Virus record (IMG/VR): IMGVR_UViG_3300006121_000011
Coordinates: 1-50,300 of that record
From: a virus
DNA: 50,300 bases
Strand: one strand, 5' to 3'
Of the stretch, positions 33,300-40,265 are shown one piece after another. The translations under genes and the position numbers were made by a program. Numbering within the stretch: position 1 is the first letter of the stretch; every line of letters begins with the position of its first letter. The notes below the pieces were generated by a model, which made no database searches, was not told the origin of the DNA, and saw only the letters and a program-made list of their open reading frames with translations.

Positions 33300-33797
33300 A
33301 TGAAAAAAACTGTCATTTTTGCCTCGATTTTAACTGTCATTCTTGCCTTGATTTCATCTATTTTGTCTGGATGTAATGTTGATGAATCTGCCGATTTGAA
33401 AAAGGCTGTTTCGCAAGTTGGTATGCCAGAAATTATTAATTTTCAAGAAAAACGCATGATGAAAACTTTATACGAATTGCGAGATCAATCTGTTGCAACT
33501 CATTCGTATATTGTTAATCAAATGAAGGGTTGTCTTGTGTATTTGGGGGCTTCTATTGGGTACGGAATCCCTTATGCCGCACAATACTCGGCACCACATG
33601 TTCCCCATTATTTTGTTAGTGGTGCGGTAAGTGAGGACGATCAAGCAGAGCCAAATGGATTGTTTATGCCGAACAATGCGCACGGAACATGGGCTATGAT
33701 TAAAGATCAAGCAAGCGACAACGTTAAGCCGGTTTATATTGAGCCTGACGTTATTGTTTCTCCATTTCGTTTGAGCGCACAGGAGTGCAAACAATGA
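33300..33797 (+). CDS. lipoprotein
   Basis: 165 residues. A signal peptide (MKKTVIFASILTVILALISS) ends in lipobox LSGC, predicting a lipid-anchored envelope protein. The mature part contains EPNGLFMPNNAHGTWAMIKD and VYIEPDVIVSPFRL, a pattern recurrent in small phage lipoproteins of unknown function. Leader TAAGGAATTAACAC. As an early lipoprotein it might block superinfection; inference. Confidence 0.65.
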   Translation: MKKTVIFASILTVILALISSILSGCNVDESADLKKAVSQVGMPEIINFQEKRMMKTLYELRDQSVATHSYIVNQMKGCLVYLGASIGYGIPYAAQYSAPHVPHYFVSGAVSEDDQAEPNGLFMPNNAHGTWAMIKDQASDNVKPVYIEPDVIVSPFRLSAQECKQ

Positions 33798-34117
33798 AAA
33801 AAGTTACCAAAAAGCCAGTTAAGAAAATTAAAAAGCCAGCCAATAAATCACAAGCGACCCTCACGGAGACTTCGCCAACTAATTCCACTGTACCTTGCAC
33901 TCCGGCGGCGGCTACCGGAGATGCCATCTCAGGCAAGGACTCAACTGTTGAAAAACAGGAAGCTACGCCAAGGGTGGAATTTTCTGAATTTGAAATTTTC
34001 AAAGCCGGATGCCGTTGGGGCGAATTGATGAAAGCAGATCAATTCCATTGGCCAGAGTTTATTATCGGATTATTGTTTGCGTTAATTGTTGGAACGTTTG
34101 TTTTATGGGTGATGTGA
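33794..34117 (+). CDS. tail-anchored membrane protein
   Basis: 107 residues from ATG 33794, ATGA-coupled to the lipoprotein. A very Lys-rich start (KKVTKKPVKKIKKPANKS) and Thr/Pro linker, then a C-terminal membrane span (FIIGLLFALIVGTFVLWVM). Likely a partner of the lipoprotein by co-translation. Confidence 0.6.
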   Translation: MKKVTKKPVKKIKKPANKSQATLTETSPTNSTVPCTPAAATGDAISGKDSTVEKQEATPRVEFSEFEIFKAGCRWGELMKADQFHWPEFIIGLLFALIVGTFVLWVM

Positions 34118-34479
34118 TGACCATCGATTTATCAAAAATGACGATCAAAAAAGGTGATATTGCTGTTTTTTGCAGTGGTGGAAGGAGTGAGATCGACGCA
34201 GTATTTCATGACGATAAAGGTTATACATTTATATTTAATAAATGTTTTAGTTTTTTTTATTCCGTTAAAGGTGAATTTTCCGGTTGTAAAAATTGTGATC
34301 TAAACATCGTAGCCATCGAACATAAAGAAGAAGAAGAAAGCGAGGTAGATAAGTTTTTTTCTGGTTGTAGATTAGGAATGGGTTTTTATAATCCAGATAC
34401 GAAATGGGCCCCAACAGATTTATACCACTTAGCCCAAGCAATCATGGCTGATGTTGAAAAGAAAATAGGTGGGAAATGA
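34117..34479 (+). CDS. hypothetical early protein
   Basis: 120 residues from ATG 34117 (TGATG overlap with the stop before). An in-frame ATG at 34009 lies inside the previous gene and is unlikely. Beta-rich first half with several cysteines; helical end. No family recognised. Confidence 0.55.
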   Translation: MTIDLSKMTIKKGDIAVFCSGGRSEIDAVFHDDKGYTFIFNKCFSFFYSVKGEFSGCKNCDLNIVAIEHKEEEESEVDKFFSGCRLGMGFYNPDTKWAPTDLYHLAQAIMADVEKKIGGK

Positions 34480-34661
34480 GTAAATCACAATATGTTTGGA
34501 TTGAAAGCAACATATACAAAACTATTGGAGTTAATGTAGGAGGCCAAGTTAAACAAATTCCCATTGATAGCATGGGAGGAGGTGCAATTGGAATAATGTT
34601 TGTCTATTCAAAAATTCCAGAAGGCAAAAATAAAGAAAATTTTTGGAAGGCTGAAATATGA
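34476..34661 (+). CDS. hypothetical protein, possibly frameshifted at its 3' end
   Basis: 61 residues, ATGA-coupled. Gly-rich centre (IDSMGGGAIGIMFVYSKIP). Just after its TGA the +1 frame continues as a protein-like sequence (YDRNIAKGEMFLPYDEYKF and CKIVKEQ) to a stop at 34735-34737. A lost or gained base, or a programmed shift, could have split a longer protein. Confidence 0.5.
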   Translation: MSKSQYVWIESNIYKTIGVNVGGQVKQIPIDSMGGGAIGIMFVYSKIPEGKNKENFWKAEI

Positions 34662-34740
34662 CAGAAATATCGCCAAAGGTGAAATGTTTTTGCCTTATGA
34701 TGAATACAAATTTTGTAAAATTGTAAAGGAGCAGTAGGCC

Positions 34741-34971
34741 ATGACCCCAGAAACAAAAAAGAAAAAACTTTCTCAAATTGTTTTAAGAATTGACGATAAA
34801 TATGGTCATCATATTATTCGTTTTAATGAAACAGGATGGCCGTACACAATAGAGGGATATGTTAAACAACCGGAAAATTATTTGTTGGCTCCCGATTATT
34901 TTTTACCAATTACAAAAGAAGAAGTGCAACAAGAATTTGTAAAACAAGGAAAAGAATGGAGATATGGATAA
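34741..34971 (+). CDS. hypothetical early protein
   Basis: 76 residues, AAAGGAG upstream. Begins MTPET, like the next gene, suggesting a shared origin of the leader. No known motif; aromatic-rich (HHIIRFNETGWPYTIEGY). Confidence 0.55.
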   Translation: MTPETKKKKLSQIVLRIDDKYGHHIIRFNETGWPYTIEGYVKQPENYLLAPDYFLPITKEEVQQEFVKQGKEWRYG

Positions 34972-35149
34972 CATGACCCCAGAAACACGCAAGATTGCAC
35001 ATGATGCGTTGGAAAATATCGGAGTCACCGCGCTAACAAGCAATTTCACTGACATTGATTTATTTCTGTCTTATGGCGAACAGGAAACGTCAATAGCCCT
35101 TGCCGTGCTTGATGCCGCACCACAACCACCAGCAAAAGAAGGTGAATGA
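34964..35149 (+). CDS. small hypothetical early protein
   Basis: 61 residues from ATG 34964, or 58 from 34973. Overlaps the previous stop. MTPET start, Ala/Pro-rich end (AAPQPPAKEGE). Unknown role. Confidence 0.5.
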   Translation: MDNMTPETRKIAHDALENIGVTALTSNFTDIDLFLSYGEQETSIALAVLDAAPQPPAKEGE

Positions 35150-35322
35150 TGAAAATATCTATAGAACAAAATGAAGGAACGCCATTATATCAACGCATGG
35201 ATGCTTACCTTAATGATGATTGTGATATTGACCAATTTGGATTTTCTTTGGAGTGTTTGGTTAAATCTTTTTGGGGCAATCATGTGCAATTATCTATTTT
35301 TGAAAAAATAAAAGGAAAATGA
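35146..35322 (+). CDS. small hypothetical early protein
   Basis: 58 residues, ATGA- or TGATG-coupled to the previous gene. Acidic with a hydrophobic C-terminal half (FGFSLECLVKSFWG). Unknown role. Confidence 0.5.
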   Translation: MMKISIEQNEGTPLYQRMDAYLNDDCDIDQFGFSLECLVKSFWGNHVQLSIFEKIKGK

Positions 35323-35679
35323 ATGATGGTTCAAGTAAATCTTGGTAATTGGTCAAACGCCAAACATGGTGATATTTGCCAAATAAATTACATTGCTGTA
35401 TTTACTTTAATAAGGTCTGACAATGTAAATAAAAAAATTATGTTTGAGGACGAGCCGGGGTGGATATTAATAAAGGGAACAAATATATCTAATGGTCACC
35501 ATACTCCTGCCAAAAACCAACATGATAGAATTGATTTTAATAAAAGAAATGTAGATGTTTGGTGGGGGAAAGCATGGGTTTGGTTAAATGAACAAGCAAA
35601 AAATTTTTCTGAAGGAAAATCAGTTAAAATTTTTTATAATAATCCTTATAAATCAATAGGAGGTTTTTTTCCGCAATGA
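35323..35679 (+). CDS. hypothetical early protein
   Basis: 118 residues starting immediately after the previous stop (second Met three bases on is equally likely). Beta-rich with Trp residues (VDVWWGKAWVWLNEQ). No motif recognised. Confidence 0.55.
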   Translation: MMVQVNLGNWSNAKHGDICQINYIAVFTLIRSDNVNKKIMFEDEPGWILIKGTNISNGHHTPAKNQHDRIDFNKRNVDVWWGKAWVWLNEQAKNFSEGKSVKIFYNNPYKSIGGFFPQ

Positions 35680-35849
35680 TTATCCACACCACAACCCTAA
35701 TCTACACAGCCGCAGTATGCGAAATGCGCCAACAATGGAAGTCAGCCGCGTATTATTGGGGGCTTGTGGCAGAACGTCTACCGTATAGGCAGGCTGATTT
35801 GGTTGAAAAACGGCAAGGGGAATGTTTGCAAAAAGCGGGTATGAAGTGA
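35676..35849 (+). CDS. small early protein
   Basis: 57 residues, ATGA-coupled, with GGAGG upstream. Mixed; Ala/Tyr/Trp-rich (SAAYYWGLVAERLPYRQAD). Unknown role. Confidence 0.5.
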   Translation: MIIHTTTLIYTAAVCEMRQQWKSAAYYWGLVAERLPYRQADLVEKRQGECLQKAGMK

Positions 35850-35892
35850 CGCCTAATATGTATAAAAAATGGGGTAAAAGGAGTAAGGGAAA

Positions 35893-36054
35893 ATGACGCC
35901 CAAACAAATAGCTCAACATGCAATTAATTACATAAGATTTTATTCAACTCCGTATGGAATGGGTTTTAGTTTTGATTCCAATAAATACGCGCAAGAAATT
36001 ATTAAAATAGAAATCAAAAAAAATAAAACAAAAAACCTTGCAAACAAAAAATAA
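35893..36054 (+). CDS. small basic early protein
   Basis: 53 residues, GTAAGGG upstream. Begins MTPKQIAQHA, ends in a Lys-rich helix (IKIEIKKNKTKN). Unknown role. Confidence 0.5.
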   Translation: MTPKQIAQHAINYIRFYSTPYGMGFSFDSNKYAQEIIKIEIKKNKTKNLANKK

Positions 36055-36101
36055 ATAAGTTAACATAAACATTCCGTAATTGTCATTGGGTGATTAATGA
36101 G

Positions 36102-36272
36102 ATGCCCGATTTTCGATTAAACGCTAAGTGCGTTACGTTTTGGACAGATTATTGGGTTCCGTCTAGCCCTCATCAAGAACTACAACCATGGTGCGGTTGG
36201 TTTAGGCCAATACAACATAGGCATTTGGCTTGGGAAATCGCATGGCCTCACGAAGATCATTTGCATCCTTAA
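36102..36272 (+). CDS. small Trp-rich protein (weak)
   Basis: 56 residues from ATG 36102 (GTG at 36090 would add four). Seven Trp residues in 56. Ends on the same TTAA as the convergent minus-strand gene. No ribosome site as good as its neighbours'; may not be real. Confidence 0.4.
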   Translation: MPDFRLNAKCVTFWTDYWVPSSPHQELQPWCGWFRPIQHRHLAWEIAWPHEDHLHP

Positions 36273-36466
36273 CTCTTTTTTACAAAAGTTAAATTTTGTT
36301 CTTGTTCCAAGGCGGCTTGCTGTAAATTAATTGATAAAACACGCATAGCCGTCGGCGACATAGGTTTTTCGTAACAAACGGGATCGCCACCGTCCGTAAC
36401 AACGGTTATTCTTAACTTTCCCGCCATGGCGTGAAGAAGTAGCCGGTCGCCGTTAATCATCGTCAT
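36269..36466 (-). CDS. hypothetical protein
   Basis: 65 residues from ATG 36466; a start at 36550 would overlap the upstream gene by about 100 bases and is less likely. Mixed sequence (LLLHAMAGKLRITVVTDGGD). Last gene of the metallophosphoesterase operon, stop shared with the opposite gene. Confidence 0.5.
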   Translation of the reverse strand: MTMINGDRLLLHAMAGKLRITVVTDGGDPVCYEKPMSPTAMRVLSINLQQAALEQEQNLTFVKKS

Positions 36467-36659
36467 CTTCCATGCTTTCAAATTTACTTCTTGCCCCGCC
36501 TGTGGCTTGGCCGTGGCGTATCCATTGTTGGTATATTTTTCCATTAACAATTTTAGAATTAACTGTATGCACTAAATGACAGTCGCAACACATGTGGGAA
36601 AAATTGTTTCTGCGAACATGAAACCATTGGCCATCTACTACTTGTTCGTATTCGCTCAT
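36453..36659 (-). CDS. small Cys/His protein
   Basis: 68 residues from ATG 36659, ATGA-coupled to the gene upstream. Contains MCCDCHLVH, a possible metal site, and RHGQATGGARSK, as in small phage proteins of unknown function; ends in an acidic run (EDDDD). Confidence 0.55.
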   Translation of the reverse strand: MSEYEQVVDGQWFHVRRNNFSHMCCDCHLVHTVNSKIVNGKIYQQWIRHGQATGGARSKFESMEDDDD

Positions 36660-37627
36660 GCGTAATACACCTTGCCACGGAATTGAAACCTTTTCTTGTC
36701 CATCACATGGACAATTTCTGGCCAAAGCAATTCGCCATTTTCAAAAGTTAGGACGACAAATCCAGAACGCCAATTCAAAGGGCCATCTTCTGTGTAATCT
36801 AAAAATTGATCCGATGTAGGGCCCTCTTGCGCTGTGTAAACTGGAGCCAAAGTTCCGCAATCGATCCCGTAACGTGTTCCATTGTAATCGCTATAGGGCG
36901 TAACCTTCAAACTGTGAAGGTGGCCGGTAACCATAGATTTGCCGCCGGACAATGTATTATTGTGCGTTGCGTGAAGACCCCCTTTATAACGATGTTTGAC
37001 AACGACATCGTTATTAATCCAAGCCGACCAAGCATTTTCCCATTTTGGAAAATGATCCTTCAAATGTATGCCGTGAATTTTTGCGTATTGCGGGGCTACT
37101 GTAGCAAGTCGCGTCTCAAAACGAGCATCATGATTCCCCAGCGTCCATATTCTGCGTGCCTTTGGGCAGGCCAGTTCTATATCTTCCAGTCTTGCCTTAC
37201 ATTCCTCTATTTCATCAACTAAATCAGGTTTCTTTTCCCAACCTATCGGGGGATGTCTAGAAATACCCGCGCCGTCCAAAACATCGCCGTTCATAATAAT
37301 AAGGCTAGGGTTTAATTCCCTAGCCATTTTGACAAACGCTTTATGAGCCGTACTTACATTATTAGGCCAATAATGAGCATCTGACCCAATTAAAACAATT
37401 CCGTTTTTTATCTCACAATTTATCCTTGCGGAACTTTTTGTCTTGTCAATAATTGGGTTTGAATTTGAATTTTCTAAAATGCCGTATTCAACTGCTTTTT
37501 CTAATCTTCCTGAAAAAGTGCGTTCTGGCAACCCAAGTTGTAAAGCTGATTTTTTTCTTGAAAAATTGTTTAACTTCCATATTTCTACGGCTTCTTGTGC
37601 TTCTATTAAGGATACTTTTTTTGCCAT
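36656..37627 (-). CDS. HTH-metallophosphoesterase
   Basis: 323 residues. Residues 5-50 form a helix-turn-helix (LIEAQEAVEIWKLNNFSRKK, SALQLGLPERTF). A calcineurin-like phosphoesterase follows: DAH (83-85), GDVLD (114-118), GNHD (164-167), GLHATH (217-222) and GHLH (235-238), so all metal ligands appear present. It could act on nucleotides or nucleic acid. The HTH suggests DNA targeting. First gene of a three-gene operon facing the early block. Confidence 0.8.
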   Translation of the reverse strand: MAKKVSLIEAQEAVEIWKLNNFSRKKSALQLGLPERTFSGRLEKAVEYGILENSNSNPIIDKTKSSARINCEIKNGIVLIGSDAHYWPNNVSTAHKAFVKMARELNPSLIIMNGDVLDGAGISRHPPIGWEKKPDLVDEIEECKARLEDIELACPKARRIWTLGNHDARFETRLATVAPQYAKIHGIHLKDHFPKWENAWSAWINNDVVVKHRYKGGLHATHNNTLSGGKSMVTGHLHSLKVTPYSDYNGTRYGIDCGTLAPVYTAQEGPTSDQFLDYTEDGPLNWRSGFVVLTFENGELLWPEIVHVMDKKRFQFRGKVYYA

Positions 37628-37724
37628 AGAAATTTCCCTTAAAATTTATATAAACACCCTACTGGACTTTTTTATTTTTTTCAATTAGATTATAGTTAAC
37701 ATTACAAAATAAAAAGGGGATAAA

Positions 37725-37916
37725 ATGAACAGCATTGTCGCACGTTTTGAAGCATTGGCTATAAAATTTGGCACTCAAATGCACACTATGATTGATGCTT
37801 TTGAATTGTTTTTGGAAAAAGAATTGGCACCGGCTGCACCGGAGCCAGCGAATGATACTGTTGTTGCGCCAACTGTTGTGACGATTGCGCCATCAACAGA
37901 AGCGCCGAAGGAATAA
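37725..37916 (+). CDS. small protein with Pro/Ala-rich tail
   Basis: 63 residues, strong site AAAAGGGG upstream. A helix (SIVARFEALAIKFGTQMHTM) then a Pro/Ala/Thr tail (APAAPEPANDTVVAPTVV). An isolated plus-strand gene between two leftward blocks, directly before the structured segment. Confidence 0.55.
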   Translation: MNSIVARFEALAIKFGTQMHTMIDAFELFLEKELAPAAPEPANDTVVAPTVVTIAPSTEAPKE

Positions 37917-37920
37917 GAAT

Positions 37921-38083
37921 TACCCTGCTGGATGCGCCACCAACGGGCATCTTAAGAGTCTGGCAGGGCGTTGGGGGTCGTTGTCCGTACCTTTTGTTAT
38001 AAACGGCTACCGCGCAACCTGTGGAGTAATGCTAGCTGCTTGTACGGACGGCATTAAGTGGTTGGGTGTCAGCGGCTACGCTG
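37921..38083 (+). ncRNA. candidate structured RNA or regulatory segment
   Basis: GC-rich stretch without a good gene. Pairings visible: CCCTGC (37923-37928) with GCAGGG (37963-37968), GTCCGTAC (37983-37990) with GTACGGAC (38042-38049), and the hairpin CAGCG-GCTA-CGCTG (38070-38083) followed by a T-rich run that could end transcription. Strand is inferred from the terminator-like end. Confidence 0.35.
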
Positions 38084-38084
38084 T

Positions 38085-38282
38085 TTAATGTTTAGTCGGA
38101 GTTTCCGACATCATTTTAATCAATTCTTGCTGTATTTTAATTGCAGACGCAATAACATGAATTGATTTTTTGTGAACCTCAATAGCTTCTGCCAAAATTT
38201 TGTCGGCCAAAATATATAAATCTAGCTGTTGATTAAGTAAATAATCTGGTTGCGAGGGCGGAAATTTATAGATAATAGCCAT
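38085..38282 (-). CDS. hypothetical protein after spanin genes
   Basis: 65 residues from ATG 38282, TAATG-coupled to the gene upstream (another ATG at 38291 is less likely). Amphipathic helices (ILADKILAEAIEVHKKSI). Last gene of the late operon; unknown role. Confidence 0.5.
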   Translation of the reverse strand: MAIIYKFPPSQPDYLLNQQLDLYILADKILAEAIEVHKKSIHVIASAIKIQQELIKMMSETPTKH

Positions 38283-38515
38283 TATTGACACGCCTTATTC
38301 GCGGCAACCAATTTTGTTTCATAAGATTGGCGCATTTTGTTTTCAACTACCAATGCCTTAACCTTGTCAAACAAACTATCCGATAATGCCAATCGTTTTG
38401 TGGGAAAGAAAGGCGGTTTTACTTCTTGCACTTTGCACGTTATCGGCGTGGGAACATATATTTTTTCAGATTCCGCGCATCCCGCTAATACCAATAAGAG
38501 CAATAAACGTTTCAT
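38282..38515 (-). CDS. outer-membrane spanin lipoprotein (Rz1-like)
   Basis: 77 residues: signal MKRLLLLLVLAGC with lipobox LAGC, a Pro-rich stretch (VPTPITCKVQEVKPPFFP), then a charged helix. It overlaps the end of the inner-membrane spanin candidate (ATGA) rather than being embedded in it. The lipoprotein and its partner would link the membranes at the end of lysis. Confidence 0.65.
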   Translation of the reverse strand: MKRLLLLLVLAGCAESEKIYVPTPITCKVQEVKPPFFPTKRLALSDSLFDKVKALVVENKMRQSYETKLVAANKACQ

Positions 38516-38847
38516 TTCCGCACCACGTTCTGATTAATGAAATCATGCGCCGCCTTGCAATCATCGGAATTATCGGGTTTTGATTGTAAGAGCGTGGCGT
38601 TTTGTGCGTCCATCTTGTTAGCCATTTCCGTAGCGGCTTTTAAGAGCGCATTAGCGCGGTTTTCGCGCTCTTGAGAGGCTTGGGCTTCTGCGTAATAATT
38701 CTTATTGGCGATCTGACAGGCTTGATAATCAACTTGTATGTTGGCCAAATCACCCTGTATTTGCGCCTTGCTAATCACCAAATAGCCGATAAGGGCAATA
38801 ACCAGCAGGATAACGGCCAATTTTACTGTGTTAAGGAAGTATTCCAT
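38512..38847 (-). CDS. inner-membrane spanin (Rz-like)
   Basis: 111 residues: N-terminal membrane anchor (VKLAVILLVIALIGYLVIS) followed by a charged periplasmic coiled coil (NYYAEAQASQERENRANALL), the layout of i-spanins. Follows the endolysin and precedes the lipoprotein. Confidence 0.7.
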   Translation of the reverse strand: MEYFLNTVKLAVILLVIALIGYLVISKAQIQGDLANIQVDYQACQIANKNYYAEAQASQERENRANALLKAATEMANKMDAQNATLLQSKPDNSDDCKAAHDFINQNVVRK

Positions 38848-39263
38848 AAATCACACTCCGCTTGTCTACGTCTGGTTAAACCCATTTCGACCTGACCGTT
38901 GGCCTTGTTCCATTGTATCAAATGTTTGGGAACATCGCCATATTTGCTTTCGTTAAGAACGGTTAAAAGGCCGGAGCCAGCAAAATGCCCCTCGCCCACA
39001 TTAAAGACAAAACTAATAAGGGCAGATAATTGATTGTCATTTAACGGCACTTTAACATGGCGCAAAACTGCGTCCATGGCCTTTTGAGCGTCCAAATTTA
39101 ACAAATAATCGGCTTGGGACAATGTAATTTCCAAGCCTTCGGCAACATCAAGACCGGTATGGCCGAATCCATAAGTCAAAACACCAGCGCCATCACGATA
39201 TGCTTTTAGCCGCAATCCTTCAAATTTTTGTATAATAGCAATTGCTTGTGCGGGTACTGACAC
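38823..39263 (-). CDS. endolysin, T4-type lysozyme (GH24)
   Basis: 146 residues from GTG 39263, with GGAG seven bases upstream; longer frames overlap the membrane gene. Catalytic Glu15, Asp24 and Thr30 in KFEGLRLKAYRDGAGVLTYG; GFGHTG follows. No signal peptide, so it depends on a holin to reach murein. Overlaps the start of the i-spanin. Confidence 0.9.
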   Translation of the reverse strand: MSVPAQAIAIIQKFEGLRLKAYRDGAGVLTYGFGHTGLDVAEGLEITLSQADYLLNLDAQKAMDAVLRHVKVPLNDNQLSALISFVFNVGEGHFAGSGLLTVLNESKYGDVPKHLIQWNKANGQVEMGLTRRRQAECDLWNTSLTQ

Positions 39264-39264
39264 G

Positions 39265-39753
39265 TTAAACTCCCAACAATAATGCGCCAAGCAGGCATTC
39301 AGCGGGGGCGGTATGCGTCCCATCCAAAAATCCCCCCCATAATGTATATCCTTGGGGATAGAACTTTTTGCATAAATAATAGGCTGTGGCGATAAAAACG
39401 CCATTAAAGCTGTATAAGCTATAAAGATAGTCGCCAGTCCAATAAATAAGCCCCACAGAAGCCGCAATCGTAAAAGCCACATAACTGTTCCCCATCACTG
39501 CAAAGCAAGCCAGCAACGTTCTGGCGGGGTTGTCCCCCATGCCTTGCCCCCAGCTATGCAGCGGATTGTTAAAAGCAGTGCCAATAATTAATCCAAACAT
39601 TACGGAAGCGTAAAGATTACCAGTTTGAAAGTAAGCGGATAAAAAAGCAAGTGGATAGGCCAAAATGATTTTGGCAAAATGATTGGGATTTAACCATCCC
39701 CCCCACCAACGACGAAAAAAAACGCCAATAATAATTTGTAATAGAAATATCAA
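39265..39753 (-). CDS. multi-span membrane protein of the lysis cassette
   Basis: 162 residues from TTG 39753, TTGA-coupled to the holin candidate (an ATG at 39828 overlaps that gene more). Four or more hydrophobic spans (FLLQIIIGVFF, KIILAYPLAFLSAYF, SVMFGLIIGTAF, VAFTIAASVGLIYW). Its place between holin and lysozyme suggests a lysis helper, but this is not proven. Confidence 0.6.
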   Translation of the reverse strand: MIFLLQIIIGVFFRRWWGGWLNPNHFAKIILAYPLAFLSAYFQTGNLYASVMFGLIIGTAFNNPLHSWGQGMGDNPARTLLACFAVMGNSYVAFTIAASVGLIYWTGDYLYSLYSFNGVFIATAYYLCKKFYPQGYTLWGGFLDGTHTAPAECLLGALLLGV

Positions 39754-39932
39754 GGTTTTTTCCAATCCCGAATTGCCAATAAAAGGCGGAAAAACACCAG
39801 AAATACACCAAGAACCGCTGTTACACAACCCGCAATAACACTAAGTTGATAAATCCATAAAGGCACAACTACCGAACTAACGGCAATTCCGGCGTCAACC
39901 AAAACGTGCAAGGGGGGATTATTATCATTCAT
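39750..39932 (-). CDS. holin candidate (two-span)
   Basis: 60 residues with two predicted spans (GIAVSSVVVPLWIYQ, AGCVTAVLGVFLVFFRLLL) and a charged C-terminus (RDWKKP), the layout of class II holins. Upstream of the endolysin in the same operon. Would time lysis by opening the inner membrane. Confidence 0.65.
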   Translation of the reverse strand: MNDNNPPLHVLVDAGIAVSSVVVPLWIYQLSVIAGCVTAVLGVFLVFFRLLLAIRDWKKP

Positions 39933-40264
39933 AGTACATTCTCCGTGATTTTAATGTCTGGTTGTTTGCCTTTAGTTATGTTTTCTGTCTCCGAAGAAGC
40001 GCCATCGGGTTCGGTCGTGCGTTTGAAATAAATGGATGCTGAGCCACTTGTGAGCAAAGCGGCGACTCCTCCAACATAAGTCAAAACAGCAACAAGAAAA
40101 TCTTGGATTGGAAATGGCTTGCCGGTCAAGTAACCATAAACATACATGGCTACAGCAAGAACAAGAACAATCACTAATATAACCGCATTAACAACCATAA
40201 TGACGCGAGCTATATCGTGCGTTTGATTGTCTTTGCCTGTTGTTATATCGGTTAAGAGTTTCAT
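39929..40264 (-). CDS. membrane protein, second holin/antiholin candidate
   Basis: 111 residues, two spans (VVNAVILVIVLVLAVAMYVYG; FLVAVLTYVGGVAALLTSG). Charged ends. ATGA-coupled to the holin candidate. Position between the fibre gene and holin suggests a lysis role, either holin or regulator. Confidence 0.6.
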   Translation of the reverse strand: MKLLTDITTGKDNQTHDIARVIMVVNAVILVIVLVLAVAMYVYGYLTGKPFPIQDFLVAVLTYVGGVAALLTSGSASIYFKRTTEPDGASSETENITKGKQPDIKITENVL

Positions 40265-40265
40265 G

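Noticed and set aside
37885-38088. 67-residue plus-strand frame over the GC-rich segment
   Set aside because: Overlaps the preceding gene's end and lacks a ribosome site; a structural reading of the DNA fits better.
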